Source of the DNA: Thiodiazotropha sp040506705 | GTDB taxonomy: Bacteria; Pseudomonadota; Gammaproteobacteria; Chromatiales; Chromatiaceae | Reading direction: 5' to 3' | DNA: 64,000 nucleotides | Assembly (NCBI GenBank): GCA_040506705.1 | Contig: JBEVWG010000010.1 | Span: 36,576-100,575, forward strand | In this document: positions 43,136-51,719 of the stretch, one piece after another | Numbering within the stretch: the first letter of the stretch is position 1 | How the letters are laid out: each line of letters opens with the position of its first letter | Notes under the pieces: model-generated | Database searches by the model: none | The model's input: only the letters and a program-made list of their open reading frames with translations | Told to the model about the DNA's origin: nothing | Position numbers and translations under genes: made by a program

Positions 43136-45409
43136 ATGTTGAACAAAGAGCTGGAATTCACTCTAAATCAGGCGTTTAAAAGCGCCAAAGAGCGACAGCA
43201 TGAGTTTATGACTGTCGACCACTTGTTACTTGCTTTGCTGGACAACCCGTCAGCAGTGACTGTATTGCGTGCCTGTGGCGCCAATATAGAAAAGATGCGG
43301 CAGAAAATCCGCACATTTGTTGATGAAACTACACCATTGATCCCTGATGGTGACGAGCGGGAAATTCAGCCAACTCTTGGTTTCCAAAGGGTGCTGCAGC
43401 GTGCTGTTTTTCATGTCCAGTCTTCTGGGAAGAACGAAGTGACTGGAGCCAATGTGTTGGTTGCTATCTTCAACGAGCAGGATTCTCAGGCAGTTTTTTT
43501 CCTGAATGAAGAGAAAGTCAGCCGCTTGGACGTCGTCAACTATATCTCACACGGTATATCGAAGCTTGATGAAGTTGGCCATGATGAGAGTCCTGTAGAG
43601 TTGTCGACTGAAAACAAGGGTGAAGATCAAGCCAGTGCGTTGGACAACTATGCAGCTAATCTGAACCAACTCGCGGAACAAGGTAAAATTGACCCACTAA
43701 TCGGTCGACATAGCGAAATTGAGAGAACAATTCAGATTTTGTGTCGGCGTCGCAAGAACAATCCTCTGCTGGTTGGCGAGGCAGGCGTTGGTAAAACTGC
43801 AATTGCAGAAGGTCTGGCGAAAAAGATCGTCGATGCCGAGGTGCCGGATATATTAGCGAACGCTACAATCTACGCACTTGATCTGGGCACTCTTGTCGCA
43901 GGCACCAAATATCGGGGTGATTTCGAAAAACGACTGAAGGCTGTGCTCGCAGAACTGAAGATCAAAAAAGATGTGGTTCTGTTCATTGACGAGATACACA
44001 CCATTATCGGTGCAGGTGCAGCGTCTGGTGGTGTTATGGATGCCTCAAATCTGATCAAACCAGTTTTGGCATCTGGGGAACTGCGTTGTATCGGCTCAAC
44101 AACCTACCAGGAGTTTCGTGGGATCTTCGAGAAGGATAGGGCTTTGGCCCGCCGATTCCAGAAAATAGATGTGGAAGAGCCTACCGTCGAGGAGACCATA
44201 GAGATTCTGAAAGGTCTCAAGTCCCGTTTCGAAGAGCACCACAATATCGAATACACACAGGACGCACTTAACAGTGCAGCAGAGCTCTCTGACAAGTACA
44301 TCAATGACCGCCACTTGCCTGACAAGGCGATTGATGTAATCGATGAGGCTGGGGCCAATGTACAGCTACAGCCAGAGGAAGAGCGTCGTAAGATTATCGA
44401 TGTGGATGAGGTAGAGGCTATTGTGGCTAAAATCGCTCGTATTCCTCCGAAGAAAGTCTCGACATCCGACACAGAATCCCTGCGTAACTTGACCAGAGAT
44501 TTGAAAATGGTTGTTTTCGGTCAGGATCTGGCAATAGAAGCATTGACTGCGGCAATCCGTATGAATCGATCCGGACTGGTCAACGAAGGTCGACCTGTTG
44601 GCTCATTTCTGTTCACAGGGCCAACTGGTGTGGGTAAAACTGAGATTACCCGGCAACTGGCCAGAATTCTGAGTATGGATCTAATCCGCTTCGATATGTC
44701 CGAATATATGGAGCGACATACCGTTTCCAGACTGATTGGTGCGCCTCCAGGCTATGTTGGTTTTGATCAGGGTGGCTTGTTGACTGAAGAGATTGCCAAA
44801 CATCCTCATTGTGTACTGCTTCTCGATGAGATCGAAAAGGCCCACCCGGATGTCTTCAATCTTCTGCTGCAGGTTATGGATCACGGTACACTCACCGATA
44901 ATAACGGACGGAAAGCCGATTTTCGTAATGTTGTGATCGTAATGACCACCAATGCGGGTGCTCAGGAGATGAGTCGTTCATCCATAGGTTTTGCTACACA
45001 GGACCATACCAGCGATGGTATGGAGGTGATCAAAAAGATGTTCACCCCTGAGTTCAGAAACCGTCTGGATGCAATCATTCAATTCTCCGGATTGACGCCT
45101 GAACATATCGCCAAGGTGGTTGATAAGTTTGTTTTTGAACTCGAAGGTCAGTTACAGGAGAAAAACGTCAATCTGATTGTGGAAGCGGAAGCCAGGGTAT
45201 GGCTGGCAGCACATGGTTACGATCCCAAGATGGGTGCGCGTCCCATGGCTCGGTTGATTCAGGACGAAATTAAGAAGCCACTTGCAGAAGAGTTGCTGTT
45301 CGGGAAGCTATCAGCAGGCGGAGCTGTCAAAGTAGATGTCTCGGAAGACAAGCTTATATTTGATATTGAGGGCGAGCCAGTAGCCGATACATCGATCGAC
45401 GAAGGCTGA
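43136..45409 (+). CDS. clpA: ATP-dependent Clp protease ATP-binding subunit ClpA
   Basis: Start at 43136 (MLNKELEFTLNQAFKSAKER) with GGAG eight bases ahead; the frame from 43091 would overlap clpS. Of 757 residues, 1-145 are the double Clp-N repeat, the first AAA+ module has Walker A GEAGVGKT (about 215) and Walker B VVLFIDEIHT, and the second has GPTGVGKT (about 497) and CVLLLDEIEKAHPDV. It unfolds substrates for ClpP together with ClpS. The absence of a middle coiled coil separates it from ClpB. Confidence 0.97.
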   Translation: MLNKELEFTLNQAFKSAKERQHEFMTVDHLLLALLDNPSAVTVLRACGANIEKMRQKIRTFVDETTPLIPDGDEREIQPTLGFQRVLQRAVFHVQSSGKNEVTGANVLVAIFNEQDSQAVFFLNEEKVSRLDVVNYISHGISKLDEVGHDESPVELSTENKGEDQASALDNYAANLNQLAEQGKIDPLIGRHSEIERTIQILCRRRKNNPLLVGEAGVGKTAIAEGLAKKIVDAEVPDILANATIYALDLGTLVAGTKYRGDFEKRLKAVLAELKIKKDVVLFIDEIHTIIGAGAASGGVMDASNLIKPVLASGELRCIGSTTYQEFRGIFEKDRALARRFQKIDVEEPTVEETIEILKGLKSRFEEHHNIEYTQDALNSAAELSDKYINDRHLPDKAIDVIDEAGANVQLQPEEERRKIIDVDEVEAIVAKIARIPPKKVSTSDTESLRNLTRDLKMVVFGQDLAIEALTAAIRMNRSGLVNEGRPVGSFLFTGPTGVGKTEITRQLARILSMDLIRFDMSEYMERHTVSRLIGAPPGYVGFDQGGLLTEEIAKHPHCVLLLDEIEKAHPDVFNLLLQVMDHGTLTDNNGRKADFRNVVIVMTTNAGAQEMSRSSIGFATQDHTSDGMEVIKKMFTPEFRNRLDAIIQFSGLTPEHIAKVVDKFVFELEGQLQEKNVNLIVEAEARVWLAAHGYDPKMGARPMARLIQDEIKKPLAEELLFGKLSAGGAVKVDVSEDKLIFDIEGEPVADTSIDEG

Positions 45410-45416
45410 CTCTTCC

Positions 45417-45635
45417 TCAGCGCGCACGATAGGTGATGCGGCCCTTGGTCAGGTCGTAGGGGGTCAGCTGTACAGTAACCTTGTCGCCGGTAAGGATACG
45501 GATATAGTGCTTACGCATTTTACCTGAGATATGGGCGGTTACCACATGGCCATTTTCCAGTTCAACACGGAACATGGTGTTTGGCAGGGTTTCAACCACA
45601 GTGCCTTCCATCTCGATGAAATCTTCTTTCGCCAT
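45417..45635 (-). CDS. infA: Translation initiation factor IF-1
   Basis: The 72-residue protein is a typical bacterial IF-1: MAKEDFIEMEGTVVETLPNT, then ISGKMRKHYIRILTGDKV and the ending YDLTKGRITYRAR. It converges on clpA with seven bases between stops, the same neighbourhood as in E. coli (clpA and infA adjacent). Confidence 0.98.
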   Translation of the reverse strand: MAKEDFIEMEGTVVETLPNTMFRVELENGHVVTAHISGKMRKHYIRILTGDKVTVQLTPYDLTKGRITYRAR

Positions 45636-45992
45636 ACTTATTTCTTAACTCAATTATATTTAGGTATACCCTTGCGGGCGGTCTTAAAACCGGGCGCATT
45701 ATAGCACAGGGCCCGATACCGAAGTGCGCCATTATCAGTATATTTACGCGTATGGCAAGTGATTCTGTAGAAGATGAACAGCTGGGGAGGGCTAAATCAG
45801 TAAAAAACAGCTGTTTTTTTCACTTAATGCTGTAGCGTAGAGGTAACTTTTTTCCTATTGGGTGCGGCCGGAATAGAGTTTATCTTCGTCTACTTTTGTC
45901 GACGCCAGAAAAATCCATCGGCGTCATCAGGGTTTTATGGTTTTATTGGCAAACCAATGTTTTACAGGCTGCAATAGATCTACTGTCCGGCG
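45636..45992. other. Gap upstream of infA
   Basis: 357 bases without a gene. A tRNA-Ser gene sits at this place in E. coli but no tRNA cloverleaf is seen here. CGCATTATAGCAC near 45690 could be part of the infA promoter. Confidence 0.4.
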
Positions 45993-47066
45993 CTATCCTT
46001 GACTTAACAGGTTACGCAAATCGATGACTGCTGCATTGGCGCGGGAGATGTAGGAGGCCATCACCAGAGAGTAGTTTGCAAAGATGCCGAAACCCTTGCC
46101 ATTCAATACAACAGGGCTACTGATAGGCTCCTGGGCAGCTTCCAGCTCCCGAATGATTTGGCGCAAACTTACCAACGCATTCTTTTTACTTAAGATTTCC
46201 CGAAAATCTATCTCAACTGCATGAAGGTAATGGATCAGCGCCCAGGTAGATCCTCTGGCTTCATAGAAAACATCATCGATCTCCAGCCAGGGTGTCTGTA
46301 CGGTCATACTCTCATTAGCCATCGTCGATTGGCTAGCAGAAGGGTCTCCTGCCAAATCGGTATTGATTCGTTCCTGCCCAACACTGGCACTCAAACGCTG
46401 AGAGAGGCTACCCAGCCGTTTTTCAACAATAGCCAACCAATCCCTTAGATTGTCGGCTCGGGCATAAAACTGAGTATTCTGCTTACCCTCTTGTGAGAGG
46501 CCCGTCAGGTAGCGTTTCAGGGCCTCTATACCTTGGGAGTACTCTCCCTCGGTTGATGGAAAGATCCAGGAGTCATTGCTGTAGTTGAATTGAGGTTCAG
46601 TGATTGCCAGATCTTTGTTTTCAGTAGATTGAGACTGGGAGCGGCTGATGTCGTTTCTAAGTGAACGGGCCAGATCCCGAACTTGTGTCAATACCCCAAA
46701 CTCCCAGTTGGGCATATTGTCGAGGAAGACGCTGGGTGGCATTACATCATTGCTCAGGTAGCCCCCAGGCTTTTCAAGCAGGGTTTCAATAGTCGTTAAC
46801 AGGGTGATTGTGGTGTAGGAGCCAATAACCGGCTTTAATTCCATTTCTGTCAAAACATTACTGGTATTTTTTTTGACATCAAATGGCTCCGGCATGATGC
46901 TCCAATAGATGCCCAGCAGGAAAAGCAGGACAATCAGGGTAACAGTGCCAAGTCCACTGGCCCAGAACACGCCCTTCTCCCGAATGGTTCGGGGGTGGTA
47001 GAGCTGTGCTATGCGACTGAACAGAGATGCCGTTTGACGGGTAAGCCTTGCTAATAATTCCTTCAC
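45993..47066 (-). CDS. DUF2333-family membrane-anchored protein
   Basis: The 357-residue protein has one N-terminal membrane helix (about 33-56, GTVTLIVLLFLLGIYWSIMP), then WSIMPEPFDVKKNT and a periplasmic helical body with DNMPNWEFGVLTQVRDLARS, FPSTEGEYSQGIEALKRYL and the ending GIFANYSLVMASYISRANAA. This is the DUF2333 pattern of gammaproteobacteria; function unknown. It stands alone, transcribed toward infA. Confidence 0.8.
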   Translation of the reverse strand: MKELLARLTRQTASLFSRIAQLYHPRTIREKGVFWASGLGTVTLIVLLFLLGIYWSIMPEPFDVKKNTSNVLTEMELKPVIGSYTTITLLTTIETLLEKPGGYLSNDVMPPSVFLDNMPNWEFGVLTQVRDLARSLRNDISRSQSQSTENKDLAITEPQFNYSNDSWIFPSTEGEYSQGIEALKRYLTGLSQEGKQNTQFYARADNLRDWLAIVEKRLGSLSQRLSASVGQERINTDLAGDPSASQSTMANESMTVQTPWLEIDDVFYEARGSTWALIHYLHAVEIDFREILSKKNALVSLRQIIRELEAAQEPISSPVVLNGKGFGIFANYSLVMASYISRANAAVIDLRNLLSQG

Positions 47067-47401
47067 TTATTGCCATCCTGAATTACACGCTATTGAGTCT
47101 ATATAGCTTAAATCACTCTTGGATCCGATAACAGGTCGTTGTGATAGGTATGTCCTGGTCAGTACAAGACGAAATGTCTAATCGACTGCTGCCGTAAAAG
47201 TCGTAGGGTACGGCCCTGCCGCACCAATACGGCCTTGGGAGTATGAGAATTTGCGCTGTTTTTTGCCCAAAATCCATTTGCGAACATTCGCGGCTTGCCT
47301 CTATAACCCCCCTCTGGCGGAAGAGGGGCATTTAAAGCTGCTTCTGTAGTTTAAAGAGGATTTACGCAACAGTAGTGGTGCGCCTGATTGATCATCTGTT
47401 C
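47067..47401. other. Gap with a hairpin between ctaB and the DUF2333 gene
   Basis: 335 bases without a gene. CCCCTCT and AGAGGGG with loop GGCGGA (47308-47327) form a strong stem, without a T-run on either strand. Confidence 0.45.
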
Positions 47402-48310
47402 TCAGTTTAGAGCCATGACTAAATAGTGGTCCACCAGCAACAGGGTGAATAACAGACTCAAATAGAGGATTGAGTAGGTAAAAGTCCTCATTGCATGATC
47501 CCGTCCGTCACTACGTAACAATTTAATAGCGTGATAGACGAAACCACTACCAAGAGAGAGTGCACCGAACAGGTAGAGGTAGCCACTCATGTGCACCACA
47601 AATGGAAGCATGGTGACAGCAAGTAACATGATGCTGTAGATAAGAATCTGCTGCTTGGTGAAATCGATGCCATGGGTGACCGGAAGCATGGGTATGTCAG
47701 CTTTGGCGTAATCATCGCGACGGTGGATTGCCAAGGGCCAGAAGTGAGGTGGCGTCCAGACAAAGATAATTAACAACAGTAGAAACGCTTCGGTGGTGAC
47801 TTCCCCGGTAATGGCTACCCAGCCGAGTAGTGGAGGAGATGCACCAGCCAAACCACCCCAAACAATGTTTTGCGGCGTATTACGTTTCAGATAGAGGGTA
47901 TAGATCAGTGCATAGCCGATCAGTGCCATAAAGGTCAGTAGTGCCGTTAAAGGATTGACAAGAAAAAACAGCATCAGCATGGAAACCAGACCTAAAAACA
48001 GGGCGAAACTGCCTGCATGCTGAGTGTCCATGTGGCCACTTGGAATTGGGCGTCTACTGGTTCGCTGCATCATTTTATCAATGCGTTGATCGATAATGTG
48101 ATTGATGACAGCGCCACAGGCGGCAGCTAAAGAGATGCCGAGCAGACCGAACAGCATCGGTTGCCAGGGTACGAAACCCTGTTCCGACAAAAGCATACCA
48201 ACCAATGCTGTGAAGGCAATGAGTAGCACTACTTTGGGTTTGGTCAGCTCATAATAGTGTTGCCATGTAAAATTGATGGCGTGTCGTGTAGAGATATTAC
48301 TGATGGCCAT
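47402..48310 (-). CDS. ctaB: Protoheme IX farnesyltransferase (heme O synthase)
   Basis: Start at 48310 because AAGGAGGTC lies right before it and the protein then begins with a normal N-terminus before YYELTKPKVVLLIAFTALVG. The 302-residue product has about nine membrane segments and the UbiA-type motifs NHIIDQRIDKMMQRTSRRPI (about 67-86) and HRRDDYAKADIPMLPV. It attaches farnesyl to heme B, giving heme O, the substrate of CtaA. It ends the cox cluster and overlaps the SCO-like gene by 14 bases. Confidence 0.96.
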   Translation of the reverse strand: MAISNISTRHAINFTWQHYYELTKPKVVLLIAFTALVGMLLSEQGFVPWQPMLFGLLGISLAAACGAVINHIIDQRIDKMMQRTSRRPIPSGHMDTQHAGSFALFLGLVSMLMLFFLVNPLTALLTFMALIGYALIYTLYLKRNTPQNIVWGGLAGASPPLLGWVAITGEVTTEAFLLLLIIFVWTPPHFWPLAIHRRDDYAKADIPMLPVTHGIDFTKQQILIYSIMLLAVTMLPFVVHMSGYLYLFGALSLGSGFVYHAIKLLRSDGRDHAMRTFTYSILYLSLLFTLLLVDHYLVMALN

Positions 48311-48941
48311 ATTGACCTCCTTGGGACCAGTTTTGAGAGGCCTTGAGTAGTTTTTCCAGATCTTCAAGGATCTGTTTTGAGGTGATCTGTGGGGTGTCAT
48401 ATCGCATCATCAAATCTCCTCTGGGATCGATAATAAAGACCGGAACGCTATCTTCAAATTCCGCTAGCGGGAATAGGGATGTCACAGCTGCACGCTGATC
48501 GAGATCAGCAATCAGTAGATGTGTACCGTCCAGTCCATCTAATGAAGGTATATCAATATTTCCACTGCTGTCTGGATAGATGATTAATCCACGTTCAATG
48601 CGTTGCCTGCCAGCTGCGGTTGCGCGACGTATTTGACGTATTTTGATCAGTGCTTCAACACAGGCGGCATCACAGCCTGACTCACTGACTACAACCAGTG
48701 TCCACTTATCCTCAAGAGAATTCCACTCAAAGGGTGTTCGCTCAATTGTGTTTAGAGTTAGTGCGGCTACCGCTCTTTGCGGATCGATCAGTGTTCCGTT
48801 ATTGGCCCGGCTACCAGGTAGCCAATCGGGATTCATGTAAAACAACCAGGAAAATATCAGTGGCAATGAACAAATAGCTATCAATATCCACAAGGATACC
48901 AGGCTGCGGGAAGGGGGGGACTGCTGTGCCAGGCTGCTCAT
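48297..48941 (-). CDS. SCO-like thioredoxin-fold oxidase assembly protein
   Basis: The 214-residue protein has one N-terminal membrane helix (about 14-36) and a periplasmic thioredoxin-like domain with WTLVVVSESGCDAACVEALI (about 80-99): a C-x3-C metal-binding pair as in SCO1, which delivers copper to CuA. VPVFIIDPRGDLMMRY (about 165) matches the later strands, but the conserved SCO His is not evident. Such degenerate SCO proteins are usual between surf1 and ctaA/ctaB in gammaproteobacterial cox clusters. Overlaps surf1 by four bases. Confidence 0.8.
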   Translation of the reverse strand: MSSLAQQSPPSRSLVSLWILIAICSLPLIFSWLFYMNPDWLPGSRANNGTLIDPQRAVAALTLNTIERTPFEWNSLEDKWTLVVVSESGCDAACVEALIKIRQIRRATAAGRQRIERGLIIYPDSSGNIDIPSLDGLDGTHLLIADLDQRAAVTSLFPLAEFEDSVPVFIIDPRGDLMMRYDTPQITSKQILEDLEKLLKASQNWSQGGQYGHQ

Positions 48942-49669
48942 ACTTCACTCTCTTCCGTTTTTTGCAACGATAGACGCAGCCAGACAAGCAGAGCGATTAT
49001 GGCAAAGGCAAACCACTGGATTGCGTAACCAATATGCATCAGGTCACTTACCTTCGGTGTGGGCCATTGGCGAATAAATGCCAGATCGTCTTTGGATGTT
49101 TGTAAAATCATCATTGGCAGTACCTCCAGACCTGACCATTCAATATAACGGGGCAGGGTCAGATAGGGCCACTGCGGAGGTGACTGGCTCTGTTGATTCG
49201 AAGGTGTCAGTTCGATGGCTGGTGCCTCCGGAATGGTGACTTCACCATCAACTATTTGCTGAATGGAATTCAGCGGCAGGTTTAATTTTTCATCTAACTG
49301 ATCATGAGCGACCCAACCGCGATTGACTAAAACAATTCTGCCATTGCCTGAAAGTTGCAGTGGTGTGATGATATGAAACCCGGTTTTGCCCAAATGTTTA
49401 CGGTTTTCTATGTAGATTGCTTTATCGTTGAGAAAATGTCCTTTAGCAACGACGTGACGGTACAACATGGAATCACGTTGAGGCAGTTGTTCATCATTTA
49501 AGGAGAGAGGAGGGAGGTTTCGTTGCATCTCCAACGCAGAAGCTTGTTGCCGTTTCTGTGCGGCGCGGTCGAGCTGCCATAGGCCAAGGCCACAGAGCAT
49601 GGGGGTAATGATTACCATGATTATTGTGGGGATTGTCTGGGCGCGAAAATAGTGCGTGCTGCTTGTCAT
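48938..49669 (-). CDS. SURF1-family cytochrome oxidase assembly protein
   Basis: The start at 49669 is an ATG (MTSSTHYFRAQTIPTIIMVI); the longer frame needs a TTG at 49699. The 243-residue protein has two membrane helices, at about 12-30 and at the C-terminus (YAIQWFAFAIIALLVWLRLS), and the SURF1 motifs GLWQLDRAAQKRQ, YRHVVAKGHF, LVNRGWVAHDQ and HIGYAIQWFAFA. SURF1 helps insert heme A into subunit I. Confidence 0.93.
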   Translation of the reverse strand: MTSSTHYFRAQTIPTIIMVIITPMLCGLGLWQLDRAAQKRQQASALEMQRNLPPLSLNDEQLPQRDSMLYRHVVAKGHFLNDKAIYIENRKHLGKTGFHIITPLQLSGNGRIVLVNRGWVAHDQLDEKLNLPLNSIQQIVDGEVTIPEAPAIELTPSNQQSQSPPQWPYLTLPRYIEWSGLEVLPMMILQTSKDDLAFIRQWPTPKVSDLMHIGYAIQWFAFAIIALLVWLRLSLQKTEESEV

Positions 49670-49744
49670 AACATCTATAGTGAAACTATCCTTCGTCAAA
49701 ACAGCACTGCCGGCGGGTGGATAACCGATTCGACAAAGGTTGGA

Positions 49745-49975
49745 ATGATCATGGACATTATCTTTAAATTACCTGTATTACTGGTTTTGCTATTCATTCT
49801 TTTTTCCCTCTTTCAGGGGATGTACTACATGGCCAAGGATGACGGCAAAGAAAACAGTACGCGTGTGGTGCGTGCGTTGACTGTTCGAGTTGCACTCTCT
49901 TTGTTGCTATTCGTCATACTGATGGCGGGTTACTTTTTCGGTTTACTTACCCCTCACGGTCTGTTGCCTCAATAA
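49745..49975 (+). CDS. DUF2909-type twin-helix membrane protein
   Basis: The 76-residue protein (MIMDIIFKLPVLLVLLFILF) has two membrane helices joined by GMYYMAKDDGKENSTRVVRA. AAGG five bases before the ATG supports this start. It is the only plus-strand gene inside the cox cluster, between surf1 and coxC. A small protein like this, of the DUF2909 type, is often found here and may act in oxidase assembly, but no function is proven. Confidence 0.75.
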   Translation: MIMDIIFKLPVLLVLLFILFSLFQGMYYMAKDDGKENSTRVVRALTVRVALSLLLFVILMAGYFFGLLTPHGLLPQ

Positions 49976-50003
49976 GAATGATCAGAAGGCAACAGAACTG
50001 AAT

Positions 50004-50876
50004 CTACAACCAGTAGACGAAAACAAACAGCCCAAGCCAGACAACATCGACAAAATGCCAGTACCAGGCGACCGCTTCGAAGGCGAAGTGGTTATGTGAA
50101 CTGAAATGGCTTTTCAAGCTACGTCCAAGAATCGCCATCAACATCACTGCCCCCATCGTCACATGAAAGCCATGAAAACCAGTTAGCATATAGAATGTTG
50201 AACCGTATGCACCTGTCTCCAGTGTGAGGTTGAGTTCATGGTAGGCATGACCATATTCATAGCCCTGCAGGATGACAAAAAACACACCTAACGCAATCGT
50301 GGCAATCAATCCGTTGACCAGTTGTTTTTGATTATCTATTTTCAATCCCCAATGAGCCCAGGTGATCGTTGCGCCACTGGTCAGCAGTATCAAGGTGTTG
50401 ATCGCAGGGATTCCCCAGGCTCCCATAGGGGTGAAGTCACCCCCCATCTCACCGGGGCCATGGGATGGCCAGACATTCTCAAAACCGCTGTATAGGATCT
50501 CATTGGTCATGCCAAGGTACCCTTCACCACCCAACCAGGGTAGTGCAATATTGCGGATATAGAAGAGTGCACCGAAGAAACTGATAAAGAAGAATACCTC
50601 TGATGCAATAAACCAAAACATACCCATGCGGAAAGAGGTATCAACCTGGCGGCTGTACTTCCCACTTAAATTTTCCATGACGACGTCACGAAACCAGCTA
50701 TAGAGCAGATAGAAAAAAAGTATCAGACCAGCTATAACAAGAAATCCGCCAATAGAGACCCCATTCATTGCAAGAGCACCGCCGAAGAGGGTGAGCAGCA
50801 GTGATAACATCCCAATTATTGGCCATGGACTGGGTTCGGGTATGAAGTAGTCCCCATTATGTTCTTTTACTGACAT
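50004..50876 (-). CDS. coxC: Cytochrome c oxidase subunit III
   Basis: The 290-residue protein has seven membrane segments with RMGMFWFIASEVFFFISFFG (helix with the conserved Glu), TSGATITWAHWGLK and GFHGFHVTMGAVML, and ends AWYWHFVDVVWLGLFVFVYWL-like, the subunit III signature. It stabilises proton delivery in the aa3 oxidase. It lies after COX11 in the usual order. Confidence 0.97.
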   Translation of the reverse strand: MSVKEHNGDYFIPEPSPWPIIGMLSLLLTLFGGALAMNGVSIGGFLVIAGLILFFYLLYSWFRDVVMENLSGKYSRQVDTSFRMGMFWFIASEVFFFISFFGALFYIRNIALPWLGGEGYLGMTNEILYSGFENVWPSHGPGEMGGDFTPMGAWGIPAINTLILLTSGATITWAHWGLKIDNQKQLVNGLIATIALGVFFVILQGYEYGHAYHELNLTLETGAYGSTFYMLTGFHGFHVTMGAVMLMAILGRSLKSHFSSHNHFAFEAVAWYWHFVDVVWLGLFVFVYWL

Positions 50877-50946
50877 CGTAACTCTCTCCCCGATATTGAG
50901 TAGCGGTATAGATTTAAAGTCATAGTTTCACAACAGATCACACTCG

Positions 50947-51552
50947 TCACTTGTTCACCTGCATTGCGATATTTGGAAGATCGTTGCTCTGTTTTGGTTT
51001 CTCTTTCGGTACCTTTAGACGCATGAAACTATAGGATAGTGTTAATGAGTGAATATCCTTGGGCAGATCGGTTGAAACCATGAAACGGAGTGGCATTTCA
51101 GTTAACTGGTTTCCGGTTAAGGTCTGTTTGTTAAAACAGAAGCACTCCAACTTGCTGAAATAGGGCGTGGCTTGCCAAGGCACCACGCTGGGGATTGCCT
51201 GTCCAGTAACCGAAGATCGACTTCGGTTATGTGCGATAAAGTTGACCTCGTACATCTCTCCCGGGTGTACGCGGAGACTGCCGGTTACCGCTTCGAATTC
51301 CCAGGGCAGATTTGGATTGACTGTGGCATCGAATTTCACCGTAACCCAGCGATTGCTATCCACCTCACCAGATGTTGGGTTTGCCTGTTCTATTTTACTG
51401 CGTTGCGAAAGTGATTGGGTCCCTGTCACTTCACAGAAAAGATTGTAGAGTGGCACCATGGCAAAGCCAAAACCAAACATAAAGACCACAATGCCAGTGA
51501 GCAGAAATGTGGTACGACGGTTTTTACTTTGCCCCGGTGACTGGCTACTCAT
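50947..51552 (-). CDS. ctaG: Cytochrome c oxidase assembly protein COX11/CtaG
   Basis: Start at 51552 (MSSQSPGQSKNRRTTFLLTG), where ATG overlaps the stop of the small gene before it. The 201-residue protein has one membrane helix, the motif MVPLYNLFCEVTGT and the copper-binding ECFCFNKQTL (about 135), followed by MPLRFMVSTDLPKDI. COX11 inserts copper at the CuB site of subunit I. Confidence 0.96.
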   Translation of the reverse strand: MSSQSPGQSKNRRTTFLLTGIVVFMFGFGFAMVPLYNLFCEVTGTQSLSQRSKIEQANPTSGEVDSNRWVTVKFDATVNPNLPWEFEAVTGSLRVHPGEMYEVNFIAHNRSRSSVTGQAIPSVVPWQATPYFSKLECFCFNKQTLTGNQLTEMPLRFMVSTDLPKDIHSLTLSYSFMRLKVPKEKPKQSNDLPNIAMQVNK

Positions 51553-51701
51553 GGTGTTGCCTGAGAACCCACAATTCGAAACAGTCCTGTCCAAAACGGA
51601 AACGAGGTGACTAAAAAGAAGAGGGCTAATCCGGCCAGTATCCATGCCAGGCGAATATTTTTAGTTCTCAATTCCGGTGTTTGAAATCTCGGTATGCTCA
51701 T
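51549..51701 (-). CDS. 50-residue membrane protein in the cox operon
   Basis: Read on the minus strand from ATG 51701 with AGGTAGAG just upstream, it starts MSIPRFQTPELRTKNIRLAW, has one membrane helix (LAGLALFFLVTSFPFW) and ends GSQATP. Its stop overlaps the COX11 start as ATGA, so it is coupled, and it begins 19 bases after coxA. Small single-helix proteins at this exact place are known in many gammaproteobacteria and are thought to help oxidase assembly. Confidence 0.8.
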   Translation of the reverse strand: MSIPRFQTPELRTKNIRLAWILAGLALFFLVTSFPFWTGLFRIVGSQATP

Positions 51702-51719
51702 TACTCTACCTATAAGTTC

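Noticed and set aside
45636..45992. tRNA-Ser gene beside infA as in E. coli
   Set aside because: No cloverleaf, T-arm or anticodon arm could be found on either strand.
47308..47327. Terminator for the ctaB operon
   Set aside because: The hairpin has no T-run on the minus strand, so it is listed only as a stem in the gap.
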